A stretch of 64,000 nucleotides of DNA from Corydoras sp. C115 (GCA_019802505.1 JAFMOC010000594.1:78682-142681), one strand, 5' to 3'. Shown: positions 25,693 to 48,814, counted from the first letter of the stretch. Notes: a model not told the origin generated them from the letters alone. Made by a program: numbers and translations.

Positions 25693-27789
25693 CAGAGACA
25701 CCTCATTATAATGAATCATCCATTATCTTCCGCTTTATCCTTTATTGGGGGGGAGGGTTCCCCATGTCCATCCAGGGGAGAACGTTTCGGGTCCTGGGCA
25801 GATACACCCAGGACTGGGGAGCAATCCATCGCTGGGCACACACTCACACACACACTGTATATGGGGCAATTTAGAGAACTCATTTGACTTGATCCATGTT
25901 TTTGGACTGTGGGAGGAAACCGGAGAACCCGGAGGAAACCCACGCAGACACGGGGAGAACATGGGAACTCCACCCAGATGGGAATTCAAACCGGGAATCC
26001 CTAGTGCTGAGAGGAGAACATGCTAAACCACTAAGCCTCATTATAATGATGTCATAGATATTAATAATACTATTAAATTATATCTATGGTGGTTTAGTGT
26101 TTAGCATGTTCTCCTCACAGTGCTGGGGATCCAGGTTTCATTCCTAATCTGGGTGGAGTTTGCATGTTCTCCCCATCTCCGTGTGGGTTTCCTCCTACAC
26201 TCCAAAACATGTATTTAAAGTGAATTGGCTGATGTAAATTGCCCCATTAACTCAGTGTGTGTGTCCTGTGATAGACTGGTGTCTGAGTGCATCTGCCCAG
26301 CGCTCTAAACGTTCTCCCCGGACGGAGAGTATGATGTCATGAGAGTATGAGGTCATAGATGAGAGGGTTAATCAGATAAAGTAACCGGTCACATGATCAT
26401 GTTTAATGTAATCTGATGATGTCACAGATGATGTACCTTATTGGACGTGGCGATGAGTCTCTGCTCCTCTTTAGATGATGTCACCAGGGGCACTTTACAG
26501 AAGGGTTCATAGGCGTCTTTATTCTGATGAAACATAACGAGGGAGATCTTTAACGAAGATGATTCTGAGTGTGAACATTAGATCCTAAATCAGAGTACTG
26601 ATTCAGATCACATGATCTCTGCTGGGTTTATATCAGCTGTTTTATCACTATGACGACAGGGTCTAATTAGTTCTACTCTGATGATGTGGGTGGATAATGT
26701 GGGTGGGTAGATGTGGGTGGATGGGGTGGAAGGTGTGGGGTGGGTGATGTGGGTGGATGATGTGGGTGGATGGTGGTGAATGTGAGTGGATGGATGTGGG
26801 TGGATGGTGGAGGATGTGGGTGGAGGATGGATGTGGGTGGAGGATGTGGGTGGAGGATGTGGGTGGATGGTGGTGGGTGGAGGATGTGGGTGGTGGTGGA
26901 TGGATGGTGGTGGGTGGAGGATGTGGGTGGTGGTGGATGGATGGTGGTGGGTGGAGGATGTGGGTGGATGGTGGTGGGTGGAGGATGTGGGTGGTGGTGG
27001 ATGTGGGTGGATGGTGGTGGGTGGAGGATGATGGTGGATGTGGGTGGATGGTGGTGGATGTGGGTGGAGGGTGGATGATGGTGGATGTGGATGGCGGGTG
27101 GATGTGGGATGGTGGTGGATGTGGGTGGAGGGTGGATGGTGGTGGATGTGGATGGTGGTGGATGTGGGTGGAGGGTGGATGGTGGTGGATGTGGATGGTG
27201 GTGGATGGATGAGGGGTGGAGGTGGATGATGGTGGTGGATGTGGGTGGATGTACCTGCAGGGCAGCCTGACACTCGTCCACTAATCCCTGCACCAGGTAA
27301 TACTTGGCCTCGGCGAGCAGCTCCTCCGTCTCCCTCCTGCTGTCGGGCAGCGGCACCACACCGTCACGCAGGTAATTCAGCACCGTACCAAAATGCTTTC
27401 CACACCTGTCAATCAAAATCCACCCTGCAGACAGACAGAGGGGTTAACCAATCAGAGGACGGGACGAGGCGTCACGGCCACGGGCGGGACGTCGGTACGA
27501 GCGGCACCTTCGCTGTCGGTCAGCACCTCCATCCGGCCGCTGAACATGGCCTTCAGCATGGTGTCCTGCTTGGTGAGGGTCTGCATGGTGGTGTAGTACA
27601 GAGCTCCGCCCACATTCAGCTTCACGTACTTGGAGCTCGGGCTCGAACCCTTGAACGACGTCGTCCGGGTCGTCGCCGCCGGCACGGCCGAGCTCACCGC
27701 ACTCTCACCCGACATCTCTTCCTGTGGTGACCACACACACACACACACACAGAGGATACAAATTAATTACACACACACACAATACACAT

Positions 27790-27825
<36 letters not shown>

Positions 27826-29556
27826 ACAAATTAAACACACACACACACAATACAAATTAAATACACAGACACAATACAAATTAAACACACACACACACAC
27901 AGAATACAAATTAATTATACACACACACACACAATACAAATTAAATACACAGACACAATACAAATTAAACACACACACACAGAATACAAATTAATTATAC
28001 ACACACAATACAAATTACTTATACACACACACTACAAATTAATCACACACACACACTACAAATTAATTACACACACACACACACAATACAAATTAATTAC
28101 ACACACACTACAAATTAATCACACACACACACTACAAATTAATTACACACACACACAATACAAATTAATTATACACACACTACACACACAATACAAATTA
28201 AATACACAGACACAATACAAATTAAATACACAGACACAATACAAATTAAATACACACACACACAGAATACAAATTAATTATACACACACAATACAAATTA
28301 ATTACACACACACACTACAAATTAATCACACACACACACTACAAATTAATTACACACACACACACACAATACAAATTAATTATACACACACACACACAAT
28401 ACAAATTAATTACACACACACTACAAATTAATCACACACACAACAAATTAATTACACACACACACACAATACAAATTAATTATACACACACACACAATAC
28501 AAATTAATTACACACACACACAATACAAATTAATTATACACACACACACACAATACAAATTAATTACACACACACACACACAATACAAATTAATTACACA
28601 CACACACACACACAATACAAATTAATTACACACACACACAGAATACAAATTAATTATACACACACACACACAGAGGATACAAATTAATTACACACACACA
28701 ATACAAATTAATTATACACACACACACAATACAAATTAATTATACACACACACAATACAAATTAATTATACACACACACACAATACAAATTAATTATACA
28801 CACACACACAATACAAATTAATTATACACACACACACAATACAAATTAATTATACACACACACAATACAAATTAATTATACACACACACACACAGAGGAT
28901 ACAAATTAATCATACACACACACACACAAAATACAAATTAATTATACACACACACACACAGGAACCTACAGAGAACCATAAGTCTCCATGATATAGAGGG
29001 AAGAACATACCAAACTCTAACAGGGCAGCTAGTAACTTTTATATCAGAATCCATTTAGGTACAAACTTATAAATGTTAATTAATTAATTAGTTGATTGAT
29101 TGACAGGCGGCTCGTCCATCCTCACGACGTCCTGTTATTTACACCACCCGTATTCCGTAAAGCCCGCCCCCTATCGGCATCACCAAGGATGAGTACAGCG
29201 CTTTGATTCGCCAATTTCACCACTAAATAAACTCTTAACCAATCAGTACTCAGTGGGCGGGACTTGTCTGAAAAGGAGTGCACGGAAAATAAACAAAGTA
29301 TTCTCTTACATTAAGATTAAGATCAATAAAAACCGAACATCAGATTAATCAATAATCCTTAAATTAATCATAAAAACAGATATTTAAACAGAACAACGAT
29401 GATAAAGTACAGATTATTTGTGACATCGAGAAACGCGAACAACGAGATTGTTAAAAAAAAGATTAGCATGTTTAATTAAAAACCCCATCATGTAATAAAA
29501 CAACTAAATAAACAAATTAATGTGAGATTAAAAGAGAAAAACCGTTTTATTACCAT
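24890..29556 (-). CDS. KCTD10: BTB/POZ-domain CUL3 adaptor KCTD10
   Basis: A substrate adaptor for CUL3 ubiquitin ligases of the KCTD10/KCTD13/TNFAIP1 family. Seven coding exons on the minus strand: 29554-29556 (initiator Met only, followed directly by a GTAATA donor), 27508-27721, 27255-27424, 26437-26523, 25553-25605, 25229-25424, 24890-25102. Phases agree throughout and give 311 residues, close to the roughly 313 of the human protein. The N-terminus MEEMSGESAVSSAVPAA is typical of KCTD10 rather than its paralogues. The BTB/T1 domain starts at YVKLNVGGALYYTT (about residues 33-46). The QTKVEFP motif, described in this family as a PCNA-binding element, spans the last intron. The C-terminus is rich in charge and ends in a histidine run before Q and the stop. 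The gene is convergent with MYO1H and head to head with UBE3B. Introns 1 and 3 are filled by tandem repeats, and intron 5 carries an inverted SINE pair. Confidence 0.95.
25717..26037 (-). mobile_element. tRNA-derived SINE copy 5
   Basis: Near full-length copy in a KCTD10 intron, sense to the gene, facing copy 6. A (GAGA)n tract lies just below it at 25610-25690. Confidence 0.88.
26085..26325 (+). mobile_element. tRNA-derived SINE copy 6 (old, diverged)
   Basis: Recognisable head (GGTGGTTTAGTGTTTAGCAT), GTTTGCATGTTCTCC and TCTGCCCAGCGCTC, but with more substitutions than the other copies and no tail. Confidence 0.75.
26690..27250. repeat. GTGGGTGGATGGTGG minisatellite in KCTD10 intron
   Basis: GGATG/GGGTGG units form larger 20-30 bp repeats up to 4 bp from the exon 27255-27424 donor. 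It creates open frames on both strands (HPPPSTHIHHHP, WMWVEGGWW) that are not genes. Confidence 0.93.
27735..28965. repeat. ATACAAATTAATTACACACAC array in KCTD10 intron 1
   Basis: About 1.2 kb of 22-30 bp units: ACAAATTAATTA or ACAAATTAAATA followed by a variable (CA)n stretch. Long blocks are repeated within it. Confidence 0.94.
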
Positions 29557-29559
29557 AGA

Positions 29560-30410
29560 AATCCCGCCGGACGCGTTTAGGGCCTCAATCCTGACTGGGA
29601 TTAATGCTTCCGCTCCGATCTGAGCATGCGCACTAAGCACACACGAAGGGTGACGCCTGCTTTCGTAACTTCTGACGTCACCACCTCCGTTTCCTTTGAT
29701 GTTTTTTTTAAATAGCTTTTAAGGAGTTGAAGTCAGCTGTTTTAACATTTAACATTTAATTAAACCAAAACCGCCTACTTATGACCGTTTATTGGAACAT
29801 AACAAATACAATATTATTATCTTTATTAACTGGACTGGTGAACAATATGCAATTATTTGATCCTCACGTGATTAAAGCATAGCGTCATTATTCAGAATGT
29901 TTCAGTTTAAAATGTTAATCTTTTTTACCTCTGCGGTTCATTAAACTGTTTTTGTTTTCGTATTTTAAGCCGACCGGTTTCCACCCGGTTGGTTTTTATG
30001 TTACACTGATTTATCACTGGTGTTATTGCACCCGTTTTCTACATCCACAGTCTTCTGCCCCATGATTGGCTAATGCCTCTGATTACTGCAACCTTATTGG
30101 ATATCGGTCATGTTCTCGCTGCAGTTCGTAAATTGGCAGCTCGATAGTCCAATCAGCGTCGTGTTTACTGAAACGCCCACATGCCGGAAGCGGGTGGGTT
30201 GTGTAACGCTAGCCTGTCAGCGGTGTGTGGTGTTTACAGTTTAATAATGGATTAAATTCGGACGCCGCGGATTAAAGTCTCAGTTCTGCAGAGTTCGGTC
30301 TGTTTGTTTTAAATCGCGTTTAAAACGTTTTTATTCGCTTTCTGTATGAAAGCGGGAGACGAAAGTCTGAGGCGCTTTAGCGGCGGCGGCTTCAGAGGGT
30401 TTGTTTTCAT
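29560..30410. promoter_or_regulatory. Shared KCTD10/UBE3B promoter region
   Basis: The KCTD10 initiator exon ends at 29554 and UBE3B runs the other way. Between them lie an NRF1-like GCATGCGCA (29624-29632), an ETS site CCGGAAGCGG (30184-30193), a CCAAT box (30149-30153), inverted CCAAT boxes (ATTGG near 30065 and 30096) and CpG-rich sequence at 30180-30400. No TATA box is apparent. This suits two broadly expressed genes firing in opposite directions. The UBE3B non-coding first exon should lie near 30.2-30.4 kb, but its donor could not be fixed. Confidence 0.55.
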
Positions 30411-30419
30411 CAAAGTCAG

Positions 30420-30464
30420 TATTTAATTTAATTTAATTTAATTTAATTTAATTTAATTTAATTA
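30420..30464. repeat. (ATTTA)n run
   Basis: Nine near-perfect ATTTA pentamers. The following 30470-31330 is AT-rich UBE3B 5' intron sequence with no recognised feature; a (GA)n run follows at 31341-31369. Confidence 0.9.
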
Positions 30465-31337
30465 AATCTTTAATTCAGATTCTGTGATGGTGTTTAATCA
30501 AAGTGTTCAGGATGGTGTCCTTTAAACAGCGTGGTCATTAAGCTGCAGCATGTTTTATTTACTGTAATAACGATATTAATGTTAGACCTTTAATAATCAT
30601 TAAAACTAAACTGTTTTATTAATTAAGAGTTATTAATTTTACTCTTCATCATCATCTTCATCATCATCGAGATGTAAACATGAGGGTCATTTATATAAAG
30701 TATGACTGTTAACTGTACAAAACAATTAATGTTGAAGGTTATTGTTATAATTAATATAGAATATAATAAGTTTATTTTCTGATACAGAGCTGATGACGTT
30801 TATTCTGTTTACAGGAGTTTAAGTCATTTTTAATCTTGTATCAGTTTCTGATCATCTCTCAGATTAAATCTGATCTTAATCCCACAGTCATCATGTTTTA
30901 ATGTTAATGATGATTAACATGCTGTTTTTTGACTGTAGCTTCGTGTTTGATCTGGTGATTATATGCTGTATGTTATGGTTCATATGAAGGTTATAGAGCA
31001 TCATTGTGAGTTATTCAGGTGTCCTGTGATAATAACATGTTTATATTTAATGTTTAGTGAGAACACTTTGGTGATTCTTTATTAAAGTCATAATAACCTG
31101 GTTTGTGTAAGTGTTCGTGGTTTGGATGGTTTGTAGATCTGTGATCTGTTCTGCTGTTCTGTGTTTATGTTAAAGGTTCCTCTGGCTCCTGTTCGGTTCC
31201 TCTCTCATACAGGATTAGGAGATTAGAGGAGACGGTGCGTCCAGCCCCGCTGTGTGAACATGTTGGTGAATAAAGACGTGGACATGCGGTAGCTTCATAT
31301 CAACATCACAATCAAAGTGAACACTAAGCAGCTCTGC

Positions 31338-31373
<36 letters not shown>

Positions 31374-31439
31374 TAACCATGTGAACCATCTGAATATAAC
31401 TACAGTTACTGTCAGTGTATTTTATTTACCTTTAATTAA

Positions 31440-31551
31440 TGTTTTTGGACTGTGGGAAACTGGAGAACCCGGAGGAAACCCACACAGATCCCAACCTGCA
31501 TCTCTATTGCTGAGAGGAGAACATGCTAACCACTATGCACCATGCCTCCCC
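31440..31551 (-). mobile_element. tRNA-derived SINE copy 7 (fragment)
   Basis: Contains GTTTTTGGACTGTGGGAAAC and GAGAGGAGAACATGCTAACC only. Internally deleted. Confidence 0.8.
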
Positions 31552-31595
31552 ATTATTAAACTATTAATATTTATTGATATTAAATTAAAATGCAA

Positions 31596-31916
31596 GGGCA
31601 GCACGGTGTCTTAGTGGTTTAGCATGTTCTCCTCTCAGCGCTAGGGATTCCCGGTTCGAATCCCCATCTGGGTGGAGTTTGCATGTTCTCCCTGTGTCCG
31701 CGTGGGTTTCCTCTGGGTTCTCCGGTTTCCTCCCACAGTCCAAAAACATGGATCAAGTCAATTAAATTCTCCAAATTGCCCCATATAGAGTGAGTGTGTG
31801 CCCAGTGACAGATTACCCCCCCTGTCCTGGGTGTAGACATTCTCCCCTGGATGGGCATGGGGAACCCCCCCGCGACCCTAATAGAGGACAAAGCAGAAGA
31901 TAATGAATGAATGAGT
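31596..31916 (+). mobile_element. tRNA-derived SINE copy 8
   Basis: Near full-length copy with head GGGCAGCACGGTGTCTTAG and intact B box, about 90 bp upstream of the UBE3B start-codon exon and opposed to copy 7. Confidence 0.88.
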
Positions 31917-32021
31917 GAAATTAAAATGCAGTTTAATCTTCACTGTCCAAACCGTCAGCCTGTGGATGACCTTTGACCCTGAACCACGCCCTAACCTCTG
32001 CTCCAGGACCTGGACGTGAAG

Positions 32022-42401
<10,380 letters not shown>

Positions 42402-43600
42402 ACACACAACACACACACACACACACACACACTCCTGCTCTGACTCAGTGTGTGTGTATAAGAGGAACTGTGTGAAACCGGATCAGACTCTGAATCAGAC
42501 TCAGTTTCAGTCTGATCTCCAGATACAGCATCATCAGGAAACATGGTGGAACCTCAGAGAACGATGGAGCTCTCTCAGGCTTACAGGGTCACGTGACCTG
42601 TAACAGTGTGACAGGAAGCAATATTGACATGACTGAATACATCAGACTTCATCACACACACACACACACACACACACTGCGTCTCCTCATCATAAACAAG
42701 TGTGGTTCTACAGTTCACCTTTAATCATCAGATTATGGTTCCACTCTCTCTCTCTCTCACTGAATATGAAGCCATTGAGAGGAGCTGAGTGAACCTCTGT
42801 GTACAGACTGATCTGATCTGGATCTCCTCCACTATGATGTCACTGATACTTATGACCTCATAAACTGTTCCTGTGTGACAGTGGGGGGGGGGGTCTCCGT
42901 CTCTGTCTCTGATGTAATGGGTTTCAGTTCCTTCAGTTTTAAGGACTGAGAGGTGGAGGATCTTCATGATGCTGCTGATCTTGCTCTAAATCACCTCACC
43001 ATCATCATCTGTCATCCATCCATTATCTTCCATAATCCTCTGATAGGGTCACGGTGGGGGGGGGGGTTCTCCATGCCCACCCAGGAGAGAACGTTTCAGG
43101 CGCTGAGCAGATACACACAGAACAGGACACTAATCTAAATGTCATTCAGATAAAGAATAATAATCAGTTTTTAATGCATTAATGTTAATTATATTCTGAT
43201 ACATCTATATTAGAGTCTGATGTAAATCAGGATCAGATTGGTTGTGTGTTCAGTCTGAACTCACAGCACTCAGCACTGATTTAATGATTTAATAATTATA
43301 AATCAGTTTATCAGACTGAGTTTCACTCTGAGCTTCAGGATTCATTCATTCATTCAGTATGAACCTGATGTTCTCCATGTCTGAATGTTCTCCAGCTCCT
43401 AAATGTTACAGAGATAAGACCCCAAAATAAAATATGAACCCAGAGACAGACCATATGGAGACACCCCCCCGCCCACATGTTTCCATTTCAGCGGTCAGTC
43501 TCTGAGATCAGTGATTGGTCACAGAAATGAAACTGTACAGTATAATGTTATTAAAATGATTTACATACAGAGTTTAATAAAGTTACTGCTGTAACAGATC
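42402..43600 (+). other. UBE3B 3' untranslated region (inferred)
   Basis: Non-coding sequence after the UBE3B stop with AATAAA hexamers at 43426-43431 and 43576-43581. A truncated SINE (copy 12) lies inside. Confidence 0.5.
43014..43137 (-). mobile_element. tRNA-derived SINE copy 12 (tail fragment)
   Basis: Only the 3' tail and adjacent body remain (ATCCATCCATTATCTTCC, CCATGCCCACCCAGGAGAGA). Confidence 0.78.
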
Positions 43601-44783
43601 AATCATAAAAATATTATAAAATTAACACTAATCACCTGAAATTTTAATTCTGATTCATCAGACTGAACTCAAACAGGACAGTGTGTCATTAATACTGTTA
43701 CTGCAGCATGACCTCATTCATTAAAGCATCAATATTAATGATCACTCATTTATATTGTAGAACATTAATGATCTTTACACATGCTGTGATCTCTTACAAC
43801 TTATTTTAAATCAGAGATACAAATTTAAGCCATGCCATAAATTACTTCTGTAATTTGTGGTCTTTAGTTCTTTTTGTTTAAAACGTTTTTTTTTTAAAGT
43901 TTTTTTTAAATTAGACAAATTTTAAAGATCTATAAAAATACGACCTATAACGACCTAAAGATTACTAAATTGTATCCAGAAGTGTGGAAGTTTGTGAGAT
44001 ACCTCCAGAATGTTTACTTTTTTTTACCAATGAAGTGCTGGGATAGGCATCAGCACCACCAGTTATTTTATTAATATAATTTATATGTTCTAATTAATTA
44101 ATAATTCAAGGCATAACTGGATGTTTTAAAGAGGGTATTTTATATATTTTTTATAGATGTATCTTTATGACTCTGTTGATGTTCTGAGGTTAAAGGTAAG
44201 AAGTTCAGAGTTCACATTATAATGACTTTAATTGATTCATTGGATGATTCAGGAGTTGATTCAGTTCTGTTTATATTCCTGCTGTTCCTGATGTGACAGG
44301 TTCATTCTGATTCAGGGTGGATGCAGTGTGAGGTGGACACCAGCAGGGGGAGCTCTGCACCATCTGAACATAGTGAAAGTGTTTTGGAGTTCTGGGGATT
44401 TTCCATCAGCGCTGCCACACAAACAGGTTCAGCATCATTTACATCCAGATAGAACATCCACAGAGCTTTATACAGTTCTCTCTTAGAACACAGAGAACAG
44501 TCTCACTTTCACTTCAGAGGAATTCTGTCTTATTACAGTAACAAACACAGAGAACAGCAGACTTTAGAACTTTAACAGAACTGTTCTCACTCAACAGAGT
44601 GGTCAGTGGGGTCACTTTGGGGCTAGTCGTAATTAAACTATATTTAATATAACATGAGATTCTGTTTTATTCAGTTCTCTGTTTCACACAGATTTGAATT
44701 ATTTACTTAGTTATAACTTATAATTTTATCTAATAACTTAGTTGTTATTAGATAAAATTATTTAAATTAAATATAATTAAAGG
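43600..44783. other. AT-rich intergenic DNA with an ISRE-half/kappaB segment
   Basis: No gene seen. GTGAAAGTG (44373-44381) and a kappaB-like GGGGATTTTCC (44394-44404) resemble the pair at 54779-54823. Confidence 0.4.
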
Positions 44784-45140
44784 CGGGCGGCACGGTGGCT
44801 TAATGGTTAATATGTTCTCCTCTCAGCGCTAGGGATTCCCGGTTCGAATCCCCATCTGGGTGGAGTTTCCATGTTCTCTCTGTGTCCGCGTGGGTTTCCT
44901 CCGGGTTCTCCGGTTTCCTCCCACAGTCCAAAAACATGGATCAAGTCAATTGAGTTCTCCAAATTGCCCCATATAGAGTGTGTCTGTGTGAGTGAGTGTG
45001 TGCCCAGTGATGGATTGGCACCATGTCCTGGGTGTATCTGCCCAGCGCCCAAAACGTTCTCCCCTGGATGGGCATGGGGAACCCCCCCCAGCGACCCTAA
45101 TAGAGGATAAAGCGGGAGATAATGAATGAATGAATGAATA
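44784..45140 (+). mobile_element. tRNA-derived SINE copy 13
   Basis: Full-length copy with head GGGCGGCACGGTGGCTTAAT, box B GGTTCGAATCC and an (ATGA)n tail. One of the best-preserved members of the family. Confidence 0.9.
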
Positions 45141-45360
45141 ATTAAAGGCAAGCTTTTAAAAGTTACTCAACGTCATAAAGTTGTTTCAGTGAACGTTAAC
45201 CTCACTGCAGTTCCACACGTTCTGTCTCACTTCTGTTCAAAACATGAAAACATGGAGACAAATTTTAAAAAGTCTGTGTGAATAAGAGTAGAATAAACTC
45301 AAGTTTCTATATTGATATAGATTTTTATAAAAGAAGCTTCTCGAGAGATTTCTATCTGGT

Positions 45361-47040
45361 AAGTCAAGTCAAGTCAAGTAATTTATTTATATAGCGCTTT
45401 TTACAACAGTACATTGTCACAAAGCAGCTTTACAGAATGAAAAGCCTTTAAACCCCCAAAGAGCAAGCCGAAGCGACAGTGGCAAGAAAAAACTCCCTTT
45501 TATGTTGTTATTTAAGGAAGAAACCTTGGGAGGACCAAGACTCAGTGGGGGACTCGTCCTCCTTGAGCGGCCGGGCAGCAACAACAGTGAGAACAGTCAT
45601 GTCCAGATATTAAACAAATGGAAAAACTAACAACTAGAAAACTATATGTGAGTCCATTAGGGGGCGTCCTGCAGGACCGCCTTGTCAGGATCCATACAGT
45701 ATTCGTAAGCAGAGCCATGGACCTCCAGGAAGCCGGGGGACACCTCAAAAGAAACAGACAAAGGAAGGGAGTTAGAGCTAATAATAAAGCACGGCATTTA
45801 ATTAATAATTAATTAATTGACACAGTGCAGCATGTGACTCCGGCATCACTGACTAGAGCAGCATAACTAAAAGAGGCAGATCCTGCAGACTCTACATAGT
45901 TGAGATGGCGCCCCGGAACAGCATCATTCCAGCGCCACACCCCCCCCATAATGATGAGGTGGGTGAAGAGGTGAAACGACAGCATACACTGATCAGAGAT
46001 TACCCCCCAACACAGCCAAGTCTGAGATCTACATCTTTATCTACAGGGGATTAGTTAAACGCAAGATTAAATAAATGTGTTTTTAATTTATTTTTAAAGA
46101 TTAATAGTGATTCAGAATCACGAACAGTAACTGGAAGGCTATTCCAAAGTTGAGGAGCCTTGTGGGAGAACGCTCTTCCACCAGCAGTAATTTTATTTAT
46201 TCTAGGAGCTAAGAGTAGACCAGCACCTTGAGATCGGAGCTCACGTGTCGGCTGGTACAATTGAATCAGCTCACTCAGATACTGTGGAGCCTGGTTATGT
46301 AAAATTTTATATGTTATTAATAAAATTTTGTACTCGATACGAAACTTAACTGGTAGCCAGTGCAAGTTTGATAACACAGGAGTTATATGATCAAACTTTC
46401 TGGTTTTAGTTAAAACTCTAGCTGCAGCATTCTGCACAAGTTGTAATTTCTGTAATGATTTATTAGAACATCCTGTCAGAAGTGAATTACAATAATCTAA
46501 CCTTGAGGTAATAAAAGCATGAATGAGTTTTTCTGCATCTTGGAGGGAGAGGATATTTCGTAGCTTTGAAATGTTACGAAGGTGAAAAAATGCAATTCTA
46601 GTGATATTGCTAATGTGCTTTGTAAAGGAGAGATCTGAATCAATAATGACACCGAGATTATTTACAGATGAACTGGGTCTAATTAAAGAGTTATCAAGGT
46701 TTAACATAGTGTTAGAAGCTTTGTTAATTTTGTCCTTGGGTCCAACTATCAGAAACTCTGTTTTATCAGAATTTAGCAGTAGGAAGTTTTTTGACATCCA
46801 CATTTTAATATCTTGGATGCAGTCCTCGAGCTTAGTGACTGAACAACCATCATTAGGGTTAGCTGAAACATATAACTGTGTATCATCTGCATATGAGTGG
46901 AAACTGATTCCATGTTTACGAATAATTGATCCCAATGGAAGCATATATAATGCAAATAGGAGTGGACCCAGAACTGACCCTTGTGGGACACCATATTTAA
47001 CTTTAACGAGATCAGAATATTGGTTGTTAACACAGGTGAA
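45361..47040 (-). mobile_element. 5'-truncated non-LTR retrotransposon (LINE) with open reverse-transcriptase frame
   Basis: On the minus strand an uninterrupted frame of about 330 codons runs from about 47039 to the stop at 46051. It carries the reverse transcriptase motifs GVPQGSVLGPLLF and SYADDTQLY, then the conserved C-terminal block with LDYCNSLL, QNAAARVL and LHWLPV, typical of CR1/L2/Rex1-like fish LINEs. The sequence 45361-46050 is its 3' UTR, ending in a short tandem tail (AAGTC repeats on the plus strand). The endonuclease and N-terminal RT parts are missing, so it is a dead-on-arrival copy, though young enough to keep its frame. Clade assignment is from memory. Confidence 0.88.
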
Positions 47041-47044
47041 TTAA

Positions 47045-47831
47045 TTAATTAATACAGCCTACTGCGTCCTTGTGTTCCGTCCGCATAACCAGATTCACCA
47101 AATGTAGCATGTCATCAGACTCAGGCTCATCATCTGTAATCACATGCTCAGAGCAAGTGGAGGAAAAGAAACAAAGATTAAACGGTGTTTGGCATGTTAG
47201 GAGATTATAGTCGAATCGTTAAAAATAAAATATAACCCTAAAGACCATAAATATGTCACAGGATTTCTTTAAAAATCCTCCCCATCGTCTTATAAGACAA
47301 ACACAGATACAAATAAAACACACCGTAACACTACCAAAAACCAAGGCAATATATATATTTGATCGGCACAGAGCAGTTGCTCCTATCAGTGGACAGGGTT
47401 GTATGGCTTCACCACCTGTGTAAGAACGGATCCCAGCCAGGAAACACACTCACTGTCAAGGTGCGTGGTCCCCATACCCATACTTATTATAACGTTAATA
47501 TAACGTATAATTATACCCTAACCGCCACCTTTGTAAGACCTGGTCCCCACCAGGCCCCAGTCAGGAAACACACTGACCGTGAAAAGGTGCGTATCAGAAA
47601 ATATTCTCAAAATAACACCACCTGTGAAAGACCTAGTCCCAGCCACGAAACACACTGGCTGTGCTAATAGGTGCGTGTGCCCCTACTGTAATAACCCCCC
47701 TTTTAACAGCTTTAAAATAGCAATATAACTAAAACCCATAAAATATTAGCAATTTAGATGCCAAATAAATTGATAAGACAGGAGTAAATTAAATAAACAC
47801 TTACCCAAGCCTTATCCCGGACGAGCCCCCA
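47045..47831 (-). mobile_element. LTR retroelement relic: primer-binding site plus leader-like repeats
   Basis: On the minus strand 47831-47814 reads TGGGGGCTCGTCCGGGAT, exactly the 18-nt tRNA-Pro primer-binding site used by many gammaretroviruses and related endogenous retroviruses. Downstream of it (lower coordinates) lie three degenerate tandem segments at about 47410, 47522 and 47618, each with ACCTNTGNNAGA and GGAAACACACT. No gag, pol or env frame is recognisable. The expected 5' LTR would occupy sequence above 47832 but its ends could not be defined. The LINE lies next to its lower boundary. Confidence 0.55.
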
Positions 47832-48106
47832 GATTTTTACAGCAGCTGCTGGTAACTCATGATGATGAGTGACGTTAAGCTCTGTCATTGGTTCATATAA
47901 TAAATAAAGATGAAATCAGTCCCCGCCCCCTGACCTGAATCAGCTCTAATAATACTTTTGTTTTCTCTTATAAGAAAATGTTTTTAATGTTCTTTATAAG
48001 AACTATATAAATAATTACTTTAATAACATGAAACAATATGATTATATTACAAAAAATTACAGATTAGAACCGGATTCTGTAAAACTGACTGAAGAGAAAA
48101 TCCCTA

Positions 48107-48178
48107 CATTTACATTTACATTACATTTAATCATTTAACAAACGCTTTCATCCAACACGACTTACAAATGAGAACATC
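48107..48178 (-). mobile_element. Fragment of V-SINE/LINE-type 3' tail
   Basis: AACAAACGCTTTCATCCAAC and GACTTACAAATG correspond to the reverse of the common fish tail GCGACTTTGGATAAAAGCGT-type sequence. Confidence 0.5.
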
Positions 48179-48185
48179 ACAAGTC

Positions 48186-48450
48186 ATTCATTCATTCATT
48201 ATCTCCCGCTTTATCCTCTATTAGGGTCGTGGTGGGGTTCCCCATGCCCATCCAGGGGAGAACTTCTCGGGCGCTGGGCAGACACACCCAGGACAGGGCG
48301 CCAATCTATCGCTGGGCACACACTCACTCACTCAAACACACTCTATATGGGGCAATTTGGAGAACTCAATTAACTTGATCCATGTTTTTGGACTGTGGGA
48401 GGAAGCCGGAGAACCCGGAGGAAACCCACGCGGACACGAGGATAACATCA
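48186..48450 (-). mobile_element. tRNA-derived SINE copy 14 (head missing)
   Basis: Tail and body only, facing copy 15 thirty bases away. Confidence 0.86.
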
Positions 48451-48480
48451 CAAGTCAGAGGTTATATGTTATATATCAGA

Positions 48481-48695
48481 GGGCGGCACGGTGGCTTAGT
48501 GGTTTAGCATGTTCTCCTCTCAGTACTAGGGTTTCCCGGTTTGAATCCCCATCTGGGTGGAGTTTTCATGTTCTCCCCGTGTCCGTGTGGGTTTCCTCCA
48601 GGTTCTCTGGTTTCCTCCCACAGTCCAAAAACATGGATCAAGTCAATTGAATTCTCCAAATTTCCCCATATAGAGTCTGTGTGTGTGTCTGTCCT
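48481..48695 (+). mobile_element. tRNA-derived SINE copy 15 (tail missing)
   Basis: Intact head GGGCGGCACGGTGGCTTAGT and B-box-like GGTTTGAATCC, body to CCATATAGAG, then truncated. Confidence 0.86.
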
Positions 48696-48814
48696 GTGAA
48701 CAGTGTTGTTATTTTGTGTTTTTGTTGATTGAATAGTTGCTCAGTAAACATGAGTCAGTGGACTGAAAAAGTATGTAGAGAACCAGACAGACCACGTCCT
48801 GTACATCCCTAAGC

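Noticed and set aside
26608..27416. Proline/histidine-rich minus frames and tryptophan/glycine-rich plus frames
   Set aside because: Products of the GTGGGTGGATG array; only 27255-27424 is real coding sequence (KCTD10).
31597..31891. Frames such as MSSIRVAGGFPMPIQGR seen at many places
   Set aside because: Recurrent translations of the SINE body, not genes.
46601..47044. 147-codon plus-strand frame
   Set aside because: Antisense shadow of the LINE reverse transcriptase, which has clear motifs on the minus strand.
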